Part shown: piece by piece, positions 25,538 to 32,455 of the stretch
Position numbering within the stretch: the first letter of the stretch is position 1
Layout: each line of letters opens with the position of its first letter
Source: an uncultured Gammaproteobacteria bacterium
Lineage (GTDB): Bacteria; Pseudomonadota; Gammaproteobacteria; GCA-001735895
Length of the DNA stretch: 32,455 bases
NCBI GenBank assembly: GCA_947260025.1
Contig: CAMYON010000047.1
Span: 1 to 32,455, forward strand
Direction: 5' to 3'
The notes under the pieces: model-generated
What the model was told of the DNA's origin: nothing
The model's input: only the letters and a program-made list of their open reading frames with translations
Databases searched by the model: none
Position numbers and translations under genes: made by a program

Positions 25538-26325
25538 TCGGGTACCCAGTTCGCAGGGCGCTTGTCGAGAAACGCGGCAAAACCCTCGCGCGCCTCGTCG
25601 CTGCCGCGCACGCGGCTGATGATCTGCGCCGTCAGCTCGCGCACTTCGTCGGTTACCGGTCCGACCTCGAGCTGGGCGAACAGCGCCTTGATCTCGCGTT
25701 GCGCACGCGGGCCCCCGGCCAGCAATTCATCCAGGGTAGCATCCACCGCGGCATCCAGTTCGTCGAGGTTCGCGACCTGGTGCACCAGTCCGAGCGCCAG
25801 CGCTTCGCTCGAGCCGATGCGGGCCATCGTCAGCGCCAGCCGGCGGGCGTGGCGCCGGCCTACGGCGTTTACCAGGTACGGGCCGATGACGGCTGGCAGG
25901 ATACCGAACCGGGCCTCGCTGATCGCAAAACTGGCGTTGTCGGCCGCGATTGCGATGTCGCAGGCGCATAACAGTCCGACGCCACCGCCCAGCGCCGCAC
26001 CCTGTATGCGCGCCACGGTAGGCTTCGGGCAGCTGTCGATCTTGCCCAGCATCGACGCGAAACGGCGGGCGTCCTCGAGGTTCCATTCGACCGACGCCTC
26101 GCTGGCGCGCCGCATCCACTGCAGGTCGGCGCCGGCGCTGAAATGCTTGCCCGCGCCGGCGAGCACGACGATACGCACCGAGTCGTCCGCAATGAGGGTA
26201 TCGAAAGCCGCATCGAGTTCGCCGATCATGGCCTCGTCGAACGCGTTGAACACGTCAGGTCGTGACATCGTAATCTGCGCCACGCCCGTACCACGCTGAC
26301 TGATTTCGAGGATTGATTCGCTCAT
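25534..26325 (-). CDS. enoyl-CoA hydratase/isomerase (crotonase family)
   Basis: A 263-residue crotonase. Oxyanion-hole segments: HFSAGADLQWM (61-71) and GAALGGGVGL (109-118). Of the two catalytic glutamates of classic hydratases, the second is present (E137 in SEARFGILPAVIGPY) but the first is replaced by glycine (G117), as I recall for LiuC-type methylglutaconyl-CoA hydratases, which it also resembles in the PAVIGPY stretch. In this operon it should hydrate or isomerise dehydroadipyl-CoA on the way to 3-hydroxyadipyl-CoA. The ATG at 26325 has a strong GGAGG site; the frame is open to 26349. A 128-base gap separates it from boxB, in which I see no clear promoter. Confidence 0.86.
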   Translation of the reverse strand: MSESILEISQRGTGVAQITMSRPDVFNAFDEAMIGELDAAFDTLIADDSVRIVVLAGAGKHFSAGADLQWMRRASEASVEWNLEDARRFASMLGKIDSCPKPTVARIQGAALGGGVGLLCACDIAIAADNASFAISEARFGILPAVIGPYLVNAVGRRHARRLALTMARIGSSEALALGLVHQVANLDELDAAVDATLDELLAGGPRAQREIKALFAQLEVGPVTDEVRELTAQIISRVRGSDEAREGFAAFLDKRPANWVPE

Positions 26326-26453
26326 TGATACGCCTCCGGATAGCGGCAATAGTCTGGGATCAGATCATCGCCGGAATACGTTCCAGGCAATATCGGATCG
26401 ACACCGCGACGATAGTAAATCGAATGCGGTGACGCTGTCGACCCGGTCTGCGA

Positions 26454-27881
26454 CTAGTTGAAGCGGATGTACTCGAAATCGATCGGCTGCTGGTTGATGC
26501 CAATCGCCGGGGGTGCGATCCAGTTAGCGAATTTACCCGGTTCGACGACCCGTCCCATCAGGCTGGCGACATACTCGCGGTCGCCGCTGCTCGGCAGCCA
26601 TTGACTCTTGCGCTGCTGCCACTGTTCCTGTGTCAGCACTTCGCCATCGGGGCTGATAGAGGAACCGGCGAGCGAACCGATTTTGCGATTAAAGGCCTTG
26701 TGCGGAACGCTCAAGGTGAAGGGCAGGCCGGCCTTGGCGATCACCCGATTCCAGCGTTTGACGCCGGAAGCGGCCTCGCGAATGTAATCGTCGCGCAGCA
26801 CTTCGTTGAGGGCGTTCAGCATCGGGACCTCTTTCTCGACCAGCTTGCCGTCGCGCAGTTGCAGCACCGGGTAGCTGTCGTTTTTCAGCACGTGATCGTC
26901 CTTGCGCTTGCTCTCCGCATAGCGACCCTTGAGCCCGGTCGAGTAGAAAGTTGCCGCGTTGCTCGATTCGTCCGCGCCGAATAAATCTACCGTGACGCTG
27001 AAGTGGAAATTCAGGTAGCGCTGGATGGTCGGCAGATCGATGACGCCGGCGGCGCGAAGGGTGGCCGGGTCTTCGGTCTTGAGGTCGTTCATGACGTCGC
27101 AGGTACGTTCAATGATGCGCCCCACGCCGGTTTCGCCGACGAACATGTGGTGCGCTTCCTCGGTCAGCATGAAACGCGTGGTGCGTGCCAGCGGATCGAA
27201 ACTCGATTCGGACAGCGCGTGCAGCTGGTACTTGCCGTCGCGGTCGGTGAAATAGGTGAACATGAAGAACGCCAGCCAGTCCGGGGTTTTTTCGTTGAAC
27301 GCCTGCAGAATCCGCGGGTTGTCCTCTTCGCCGCTGCGGCGCTCGAGCAGGGCTTCGCCTTCTTCGCGGCCGTCACGGCCGAAATACTTGTGCAGCAGGT
27401 ACACCATCGCCCACAGGTGACGTCCTTCCTCGACGTTGACCTGGAACAGGTTGCGCAGGTCGTACATGCTGGGTGCGGTCAGGCCCAGGTGGCGCTGTTG
27501 CTCGACCGAAGCCGGTTCGGTGTCGCCCTGGGTAACGATGATGCGGCGCAGGTTGGCACGGTATTCTCCCGGAACAGATTGCCAGGCGTCCTCGCCCTTG
27601 TGATCGCCGAAGTGTATCTTGCGGCCGGGCTTCTCCGGGTTCAGAAAAATGCCCCAGCGGTAATCGGGCATTTTTACATGGCCAAATTGGGCCCAGCCTT
27701 CCTGGTCGACGCTGACCGCGGTGCGCAGGTAGACATCGAAATCCTGCGATCCGTCCGGACCCATGTCCTGCCACCATTCGAGGTAGTTCGGTTGCCAGTG
27801 CTCGAGCGCGCGCCGCAGCGCGCGGTCTCCGGCGAGGTCGACATTGTTCGGGATTTTTTCGTTGTAATCGATCGAGGACAT
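26454..27881 (-). CDS. boxB: benzoyl-CoA 2,3-epoxidase, diiron subunit
   Basis: A 475-residue protein that matches BoxB along its whole length. It epoxidises benzoyl-CoA with O2 and electrons from BoxA. The N-terminus DYNEKIPNNVDLAGDR is the family hallmark. The diiron ligands recalled for Azoarcus BoxB (E120, E150, H153, D211, E240, H243) are all found two positions on: E122, E152, H155 (NVEEGRH), D213, E242 and H245 (TEEAHH). A GGAGAG ribosome binding site precedes the ATG. It is 20 bases after boxC. The reductase boxA, normally part of the cluster, is not in the window. Confidence 0.95.
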   Translation of the reverse strand: MSSIDYNEKIPNNVDLAGDRALRRALEHWQPNYLEWWQDMGPDGSQDFDVYLRTAVSVDQEGWAQFGHVKMPDYRWGIFLNPEKPGRKIHFGDHKGEDAWQSVPGEYRANLRRIIVTQGDTEPASVEQQRHLGLTAPSMYDLRNLFQVNVEEGRHLWAMVYLLHKYFGRDGREEGEALLERRSGEEDNPRILQAFNEKTPDWLAFFMFTYFTDRDGKYQLHALSESSFDPLARTTRFMLTEEAHHMFVGETGVGRIIERTCDVMNDLKTEDPATLRAAGVIDLPTIQRYLNFHFSVTVDLFGADESSNAATFYSTGLKGRYAESKRKDDHVLKNDSYPVLQLRDGKLVEKEVPMLNALNEVLRDDYIREAASGVKRWNRVIAKAGLPFTLSVPHKAFNRKIGSLAGSSISPDGEVLTQEQWQQRKSQWLPSSGDREYVASLMGRVVEPGKFANWIAPPAIGINQQPIDFEYIRFN

Positions 27882-27901
27882 TAGCTCTCTCCAGGGGTAA
27901 T

Positions 27902-29554
27902 TTAGACTCGGTTCCAGTCGAAGCGTGATTTTTCGCCGGTACCGTATACTTTCAGCGCGCCGGTCTCACCGACCGCGTTGGGGCGCTGGAATATCCAGTT
28001 CTGCCATGCGGTCAGGCGGCCGAATATCCGGGTCAGCATGTTTTCCCGGCCGTTGAAGCGCAGGTTGGCTTCCATGCCGGTCAGGGCGTCGGGCGACATC
28101 GAAACCCGCTCCTCGATCGCGATGCGAACCTCGTCGTCCCAGTCGAGATCGTCCGGATTGCTGGTCACCAGGCCGAGCTCGAACGCGGCATTGGCATCTA
28201 GCGGCTGCTGGGCCACCGCGCGCACCGCGTCGAGCGCCGACTGCTCGTCGTAGAAACGCCTTGCGAGTCGGCTCTCGCCGGTAACCATCGGATACAGCCC
28301 GAAAGTGACTTCGCCCACGGTAATACAGGGCGCCGCTTCCGGTTCGTCGGGCAGGGCGAGCTGGTAGCTGCGATCGCAGGCCAGCGCCAGTTCCAGCAAA
28401 CTGCCGGCAAAACAGGAGCCTTCTTCGATCAGCGCGAACAGGCTGCGCGAGGAAACATCGAGGCGGCTCAGGGTGCGCCGCAGGTGGCCGATGGTTTCGC
28501 GTACCAGCCAGTGATCGCGGTGCGCCAGCAGGGTAGCATCCATTGCCAGTACCGCGGCGGCATCGCCCTCGGTCTTGATCAGCCAGGTACCGAGGTCCGG
28601 CTCGTTGCTGCGCATCGACAGGATCGCGTCGTCGAGTTCGCGCGCCAGCGCCAGCGGGTACCAGTCGGCAGCGGCAGCTTCGATTGCCGCGATGTCGACG
28701 GGTTGTTCGCCCTCGGGCGCCCTGACGACGAAGGTTGCGGTGCGCGCGGCGCGGTCCATTTCCACAGTAACGTGTTTATAACGCAGCGAATTTTCTTCGT
28801 GGCTGCGATCGAGTGGCGTCAGCGCGATGCCGCGGGCGTCGGACGGCCGGTCGCTGTCCGCCGCCAGGGCTGCGGCGCGCTCGCGCACCGTTTGTTCGAA
28901 CACGGCGGGTTTGGCAATTTCGTCTACCAGGCGCCAGTCCTTTGCGCGCTGGCCGCGAACGCCCTCGCTGGTGGTGCAGAAGATATCTGCCAGGTCGTGG
29001 CGCACGTGCCGCTTGTCGGTAACCCGGGTCAGGCCGCCGGTGCCCGGTAACACGCCCAGCAGCGGCACCTCGGGCAGGCTGACCGCGCTCGAACGATCGT
29101 CGACCAGGATGATTTCGTCGCAGGCCAGCGCCAGCTCGTAACCGCCGCCGGCGCAGGCGCCGTTGACCGCGGCGATGAACTTCAAGCCGCTATGCTGTGA
29201 GGAATCCTCGAGGCCGTTGCGGGTTTCGTTGGTGAATTTGCAGAAATTAACTTTCCAGGCGTGGCTGCTGACGCCCAGCATGAAAATATTGGCACCGGAA
29301 CAGAAAACCTTGTCCTTGAGGCTGTCGATAACCACCGTGCGCACCTCGGGGTGCTCGAAACGGATGCGGTTGATCGCGTCGTTGAGTTCGATGTCGACGC
29401 CGAGATCGTAGCTGTTGAGCTTGAGCTTGTAGCCGGGACGCAGCCCGGCATTTTCGTCGAAATCGGCCGACAGGGTCGCAACCGGACCATCGAACTGTAA
29501 CTTCCAGTGCTTGTAGCGTGTCGGATCGGTTTGATAATCGACGGGTTCAGTCAC
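27902..29554 (-). CDS. boxC: 2,3-epoxybenzoyl-CoA dihydrolase
   Basis: A 550-residue crotonase-related ring-opening enzyme; it takes 2,3-epoxybenzoyl-CoA to 3,4-dehydroadipyl-CoA semialdehyde and formate. Typical: the N-terminus DYQTDPTRYKHWKLQFDGPVATL, the crotonase-like stretches VFCSGANIFMLG and AVNGACAGGGYELALACDEI, and a second crotonase-like half with IEEGSCFAGSLLELALACDR. The GTG start at 29554 has a GGAGG ribosome binding site. It is the first gene of the box unit, with its own promoter and TGCA sites at 29592-29644. Length and sequence agree with BoxC of Azoarcus, so the assignment is firm. Confidence 0.95.
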   Translation of the reverse strand: MTEPVDYQTDPTRYKHWKLQFDGPVATLSADFDENAGLRPGYKLKLNSYDLGVDIELNDAINRIRFEHPEVRTVVIDSLKDKVFCSGANIFMLGVSSHAWKVNFCKFTNETRNGLEDSSQHSGLKFIAAVNGACAGGGYELALACDEIILVDDRSSAVSLPEVPLLGVLPGTGGLTRVTDKRHVRHDLADIFCTTSEGVRGQRAKDWRLVDEIAKPAVFEQTVRERAAALAADSDRPSDARGIALTPLDRSHEENSLRYKHVTVEMDRAARTATFVVRAPEGEQPVDIAAIEAAAADWYPLALARELDDAILSMRSNEPDLGTWLIKTEGDAAAVLAMDATLLAHRDHWLVRETIGHLRRTLSRLDVSSRSLFALIEEGSCFAGSLLELALACDRSYQLALPDEPEAAPCITVGEVTFGLYPMVTGESRLARRFYDEQSALDAVRAVAQQPLDANAAFELGLVTSNPDDLDWDDEVRIAIEERVSMSPDALTGMEANLRFNGRENMLTRIFGRLTAWQNWIFQRPNAVGETGALKVYGTGEKSRFDWNRV

Positions 29555-29591
29555 GACTGGGCCTCCGGCGAGGCGGTTGTGTAAAAACGGA

Positions 29592-29621
29592 AATATATTG
29601 CATTTATGACGTTCGGGTCAA
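29592..29621 (-). promoter_or_regulatory. promoter of the box operon
   Basis: On the minus strand, TTGACC (29621-29616), an 18-bp spacer and TATATT (29597-29592), 38 bases before the boxC start. One TGCA element (29599-29602) lies in the spacer next to the -10 box and another (29631-29634) lies just upstream of the -35 box. Confidence 0.6.
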
Positions 29622-29644
29622 GCATTATAATGCATTTATTGACG
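29599..29644. promoter_or_regulatory. TGCA repeats, probable BoxR operator at the boxC promoter
   Basis: TGCATTTATGACG (29599-29611) and TGCATTTATTGACG (29631-29644) are direct repeats whose TGCA cores are 32 bp apart, about three helical turns. A perfect 12-bp palindrome GCATTATAATGC (29622-29633) overlaps the second. BzdR/BoxR regulators of Azoarcus are known to bind TGCA-containing repeats, and a BoxR-type gene ends right beside this site. Confidence 0.6.
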
Positions 29645-30542
29645 ATGGTTTTGACGGTAGGATATCCCGTACCAGCTCGCGCAGGTCGGAAAACGTGAGG
29701 TCGAGCGACTTGTTGCTGGTATCCAGCTGGTACCGGGCCCTGGAGTAGAAATCCTCACGCGAAGCCAGGATGTTTTTCAAATCCTGCATCGCCTCAGGGG
29801 CGCCCGCCATCGGGCGGAAATCGCCCTGTTCGATAACCCGTTTCATATGGTCTTCGGGTTCGGCCCGCAGCCAGATCGTGGTGCAGTTGGCAAGCAGCAG
29901 TTCGAAGTTGTCGGGATCGGAAACCAGTCCGCCGGGGGTCGCGATCACCGCCTCGGGATGCAGCCGCACAGTCTCTTCCAACGCGCGGCGTTCATAGCGG
30001 CGGTAAACCTCGCTGCCGTACAGGTCCTGGATTTCCGCGATACTACAGCCAGCGAGCCTCTCGATTTCGCGGCTGAGCTCGACAAACGGGAACCCGAAAT
30101 CGGTCGCCAGCATTTTGCCAAGCGTCGATTTACCCGCGCCACGCAGGCCTGTCAGCGCGATTCGAGAGCCGGCGCCATTATCCGCCAGCGCGCTGCCCAG
30201 GGTTTCGCCGATCGTGAGCCGCACCTGGTGCAGCGTCTGCTCGTCCCGGTTTTCCAGCAGCGAACGAATCATCAACCATTCGGGCGAACTGGTGGTAAAG
30301 TCGCCGATCAGTTCTGCCGGTGAGCAGTTCAACGCGGTTGCGACCTGCACCAGCACCAGCACCGAAACATTGCCTTCGCCGTACTCCAGGTTGGCCAGGT
30401 GACGCTCCGAAACGCCGGTGGCGAGTGCCAGCGATTTACGCGTCGTTCCTCTGCGGTCACGCAGGGCGCGCACCCGTTGTCCGAGCGCGATGAGGAATGA
30501 TTTTTCGTCGTTGTCGCGTGATGAATGGTTAGCGGTCTTCAG
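29625..30542 (-). CDS. boxR: BoxR/BzdR-type regulator (XRE domain plus shikimate-kinase-like domain)
   Basis: An N-terminal helix-turn-helix of the XRE/Cro type (about 17-80: LIALGQRVRALRDRRGTTRKSLALATGVSERHLANLEYGEG), a linker, and a shikimate-kinase-like domain with Walker A TGLRGAGKST (131-140). This fusion is specific to BzdR/BoxR, repressors of benzoate degradation that sense benzoyl-CoA. The start is in doubt: the only standard start is GTG at 30641, without a ribosome binding site and inside the divergent promoter; CTG at 30542 has AAGGGA seven bases upstream and gives 305 residues, near the family length. The CTG is given here. It lies between the two box-related units it should control. 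Confidence 0.9.
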   Translation of the reverse strand: MKTANHSSRDNDEKSFLIALGQRVRALRDRRGTTRKSLALATGVSERHLANLEYGEGNVSVLVLVQVATALNCSPAELIGDFTTSSPEWLMIRSLLENRDEQTLHQVRLTIGETLGSALADNGAGSRIALTGLRGAGKSTLGKMLATDFGFPFVELSREIERLAGCSIAEIQDLYGSEVYRRYERRALEETVRLHPEAVIATPGGLVSDPDNFELLLANCTTIWLRAEPEDHMKRVIEQGDFRPMAGAPEAMQDLKNILASREDFYSRARYQLDTSNKSLDLTFSDLRELVRDILPSKPSSINAL

Positions 30543-30587
30543 TTTTCTGTCCCTTGCCGTGCGTAGATTCCCAGCCAGGCGCTGACA

Positions 30588-30640
30588 TGCAGTATGTTGC
30601 TTGACACTATGTAAGGCTGGTATTATTGTTCCAACATGCA
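30588..30640. promoter_or_regulatory. TGCA pair, probable BoxR operator at the ligase promoter
   Basis: Two copies of ACATGCA (30585-30591 and 30634-30640) bracket the plus-strand promoter, one just upstream of the -35 box and one near the expected transcription start; the cores are 49 bp apart. The shared TGCA core with the boxC promoter suggests the same regulator. Confidence 0.5.
30601..30629 (+). promoter_or_regulatory. promoter of the DUF4863/benzoate-CoA ligase operon
   Basis: TTGACA (30601-30606), a 17-bp spacer and TATTGT (30624-30629). This is a near-consensus sigma-70 promoter, 69 bases before the start codon at 30698. Confidence 0.65.
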
Positions 30641-30697
30641 CAATAATTCATACCGGCTATATTAGCAAGCCGCGTATTCAGCCAGGGGAGCCAGCTT

Positions 30698-31168
30698 ATG
30701 TCGAAAGCCGAATTTCGCGATAAAATCCGCGTACTGACAGATCAACTCGCGGGCAGAGAGCTTAATCAGGATCTGCAGGACTGGCTGAATGTCGAGCATG
30801 GCCCGGACAGCCTGACTTACCGCCAACTGGAACAGGGCTGTCACCAGGGCGTCGAGGAGGGCTGGATGTGCGAGCACGAGGCCGGCGGCATTCGCTATGG
30901 TCGAGTGTTCAAGCCCGATGACGAACTGCACGGTTTCTCGGTCGACGTGGTCGACATGAACGATTGCGCCGGTCCGCACCACAGTCATCCCAATGGTGAA
31001 ATCGACCTGGTCATGCCGCTGCAGGGGGACGCGCTGTTCGACGATCACCCGGCGGGCTGGGTGGTTTACCCGGCGGGCAGCGCACACACGCCGACAATCT
31101 CCAACGGTCACGCGCTGGTCCTGTATTTATTACCCGGTGGCAGTATAGAATTCACCCGCCAGGCCTGA
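30698..31168 (+). CDS. DUF4863 / 4-hydroxylaminobenzoate-lyase-like cupin protein
   Basis: A 156-residue protein of the family I recognise as DUF4863, which includes PnbB, the 4-hydroxylaminobenzoate lyase. The core is cupin-like: MNDCAGPHHSHPNGEIDLVMP (88-108) offers H94, H95, H97 and E101 as metal ligands, and YPAGSAHTPTI adds H130. The N-terminal 35 residues are helical. It is the first gene after the benzoate-CoA ligase promoter and 51 bases before the ligase. Genes of this family do occur in aerobic benzoyl-CoA clusters, but their function there is not established as far as I know. Metal binding is inferred from the residues only. Confidence 0.7.
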   Translation: MSKAEFRDKIRVLTDQLAGRELNQDLQDWLNVEHGPDSLTYRQLEQGCHQGVEEGWMCEHEAGGIRYGRVFKPDDELHGFSVDVVDMNDCAGPHHSHPNGEIDLVMPLQGDALFDDHPAGWVVYPAGSAHTPTISNGHALVLYLLPGGSIEFTRQA

Positions 31169-31219
31169 TTTGATCCGGCTGCAGTTCGCGGCTGACCTGG
31201 CAACGCCCCGGAGGGATGA

Positions 31220-32455
31220 ATGAATATCGATAATGTACCGGCACCCGCAGAGAACTTTAACTACTCGCAGTACCTGATCGAGCTGAACCGGCAGCGGGCA
31301 GACAAAACGGCCTACATCGACGACCAGGGAACACTCAGTTACGGCCAGCTGGAGCAGGGAACTACCCGCCTGGGCGCGGCGCTGCTGGCAGCCGGTATCC
31401 ACCGCGAGGAACGCGTCCTGCTGCTCATGCACGACTGTAACGACTGGCCGGTGGCTTTTCTCGGCGCGATCTATGCCGGCGTCGTTCCGGTCGCGGTCAA
31501 CACCCTGCTAACCGCGGATGACTATCTTTACATGCTGCAGCACAGTCGCTCGCGTGCGGTACTGGTTTCAGCCGCGTTGCTGCCGGTGCTGCAGGAGGCG
31601 ATGGCAAAAGGGCAGCACGAAGTCGAAACGGTCATCGTGTCCCGTGCCGGCGCGGAGCTGCCGACTGGCGCCCGGTCGCTGGAAGCGCTGCTGCAGCAGA
31701 CCCAGCCGCTGGCGCAGGCCGCGGTTACCAGCCGCGACGAACCCGCGTTCTGGCTGTATTCGTCGGGCTCCACCGGCAAGCCCAAGGGCACCGTTCACAG
31801 CCATGCCAATCCCTACTGGACGACCGAGCTCTACGGCAAGGCGGATTGCTGTTTCTCCGCCGCCAAGCTGTTTTTCGCCTACGGGCTGGGCAACGCGCTG
31901 ACCTTTCCGCTCAGCGTCGGCGCGACCAGCGTGCTGCTTGGTGGACGCCCGACGCCCGATGTCATCTACGAGCGCCTGATCGAACACCGGCCGACGATAT
32001 TTTTCGGCGCGCCGACCGGTTACGCCGCGATGCTGGCTTTCCCCGATCTGCCCGCTCCGGACGAGCTCGCGCTGCGCCTGGCGGTTTCCGCCGGTGAAGC
32101 GCTGCCCGCGGACCTGGCGCAGCGCTTTAGCAGTCACTTCGGGGTCGATGTTATCGACGGTATCGGTTCCACCGAAATGCTGCATATTTACCTGTCCAAC
32201 CAGCCCGGCAACGTTCGTTTCGGCTCGTCCGGTTGGCCGGTACCGGGTTACGACATCGAGCTGCGGGGCGACGACGGCGCGCCGGTTGCCGATGGCGAGA
32301 TCGGGGATCTTTACGTCCGGGGGCCAAGCGCCGCGATCATGTACTGGAACAATAGGGACAAGAGTCGCGATACCTTCCAGGGTGAATGGACCAAGAGCGG
32401 TGACAAGTACGTGCACAACGAGGACGGCAGTTATACCTGCTCCGGCCGCAGCGAC
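31220..32455 (+). CDS. bclA: benzoate-CoA ligase (3' end outside the window)
   Basis: The first 412 residues of an AMP-forming acyl-CoA ligase, open to the window edge. It activates benzoate to benzoyl-CoA with ATP. The phosphate-binding motif YSSGSTGKPKG is at 180-190, and the family-specific N-terminus NFNYSQYLIELNRQRADKTAYIDD, the stretch KLFFAYGLGNALTFPLSVGA and DGIGSTEMLHIYLSN are those of benzoate-CoA ligases. The last visible residues (SCSGRSD-like hinge) mark the start of the C-terminal domain, so roughly the last 110 residues are outside. A GGAGGG ribosome binding site precedes the ATG. It should feed the boxBC genes; 4-hydroxybenzoate or other substituted benzoates may also be accepted. 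Confidence 0.92.
   Translation, partial: MNIDNVPAPAENFNYSQYLIELNRQRADKTAYIDDQGTLSYGQLEQGTTRLGAALLAAGIHREERVLLLMHDCNDWPVAFLGAIYAGVVPVAVNTLLTADDYLYMLQHSRSRAVLVSAALLPVLQEAMAKGQHEVETVIVSRAGAELPTGARSLEALLQQTQPLAQAAVTSRDEPAFWLYSSGSTGKPKGTVHSHANPYWTTELYGKADCCFSAAKLFFAYGLGNALTFPLSVGATSVLLGGRPTPDVIYERLIEHRPTIFFGAPTGYAAMLAFPDLPAPDELALRLAVSAGEALPADLAQRFSSHFGVDVIDGIGSTEMLHIYLSNQPGNVRFGSSGWPVPGYDIELRGDDGAPVADGEIGDLYVRGPSAAIMYWNNRDKSRDTFQGEWTKSGDKYVHNEDGSYTCSGRSD

Overview
The window reads as a dense aromatic-acid catabolic region of a GC-rich proteobacterium. The pca gene order, the BoxR-type regulator and the box genes fit the Beta/Gammaproteobacteria; I favour a gammaproteobacterium but cannot prove it from sequence alone. 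Nearly all of the window is coding. I found no tRNA, rRNA, CRISPR, IS element or phage gene.

Layout. (1) 1-5363: the first codons of a gene leaving on the left, a divergent LysR regulator, an MFS transporter, a zinc-less MDR oxidoreductase, a ketopantoate-reductase-like protein and an exported GlcG/HbpS protein; the substrate is unknown. (2) 5507-8561: an acyl-CoA dehydrogenase and an APH-type kinase that together look like a two-gene version of ACAD10/ACAD11, a 4-hydroxybenzoyl-CoA-type thioesterase and a stand-alone Lrp/AsnC ligand-binding domain. (3) 8616-12188, minus strand: a gentisate operon (3-hydroxybenzoate 6-hydroxylase, gentisate 1,2-dioxygenase, fumarylpyruvate hydrolase, MarR regulator) with a 34-bp near-perfect palindrome over its promoter. 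(4) 12280-15710, minus strand: a PlsB-like acyltransferase split in two frames, an alpha/beta hydrolase and a hemerythrin. (5) 15877-20919, plus strand: pobA-pcaD-pcaC-pcaH-pcaG-pcaB, tightly packed, taking 4-hydroxybenzoate to 3-oxoadipate. (6) 29554 down to 21093, minus strand: boxC, boxB, enoyl-CoA hydratase, PaaH-type dehydrogenase, MaoC hydratase, pcaF and an MFS transporter. (7) 29625-32455: a boxR-type regulator, then on the plus strand a DUF4863 gene and a benzoate-CoA ligase cut by the window end.

How it works together. Three aromatic routes sit side by side: 3-hydroxybenzoate via gentisate, 4-hydroxybenzoate via protocatechuate, and benzoate via benzoyl-CoA epoxidation. The last two meet at 3-oxoadipyl-CoA, and the only thiolase for it (pcaF) lies in the box operon. 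Missing from the window are maleylpyruvate isomerase, 3-oxoadipate CoA-transferase (pcaIJ), boxA and the box semialdehyde dehydrogenase; they may lie outside. Two regulatory circuits are visible in the DNA: the MarR palindrome upstream of the gentisate operon, and TGCA-containing repeats on both box promoters, as expected for a BoxR/BzdR-type regulator.
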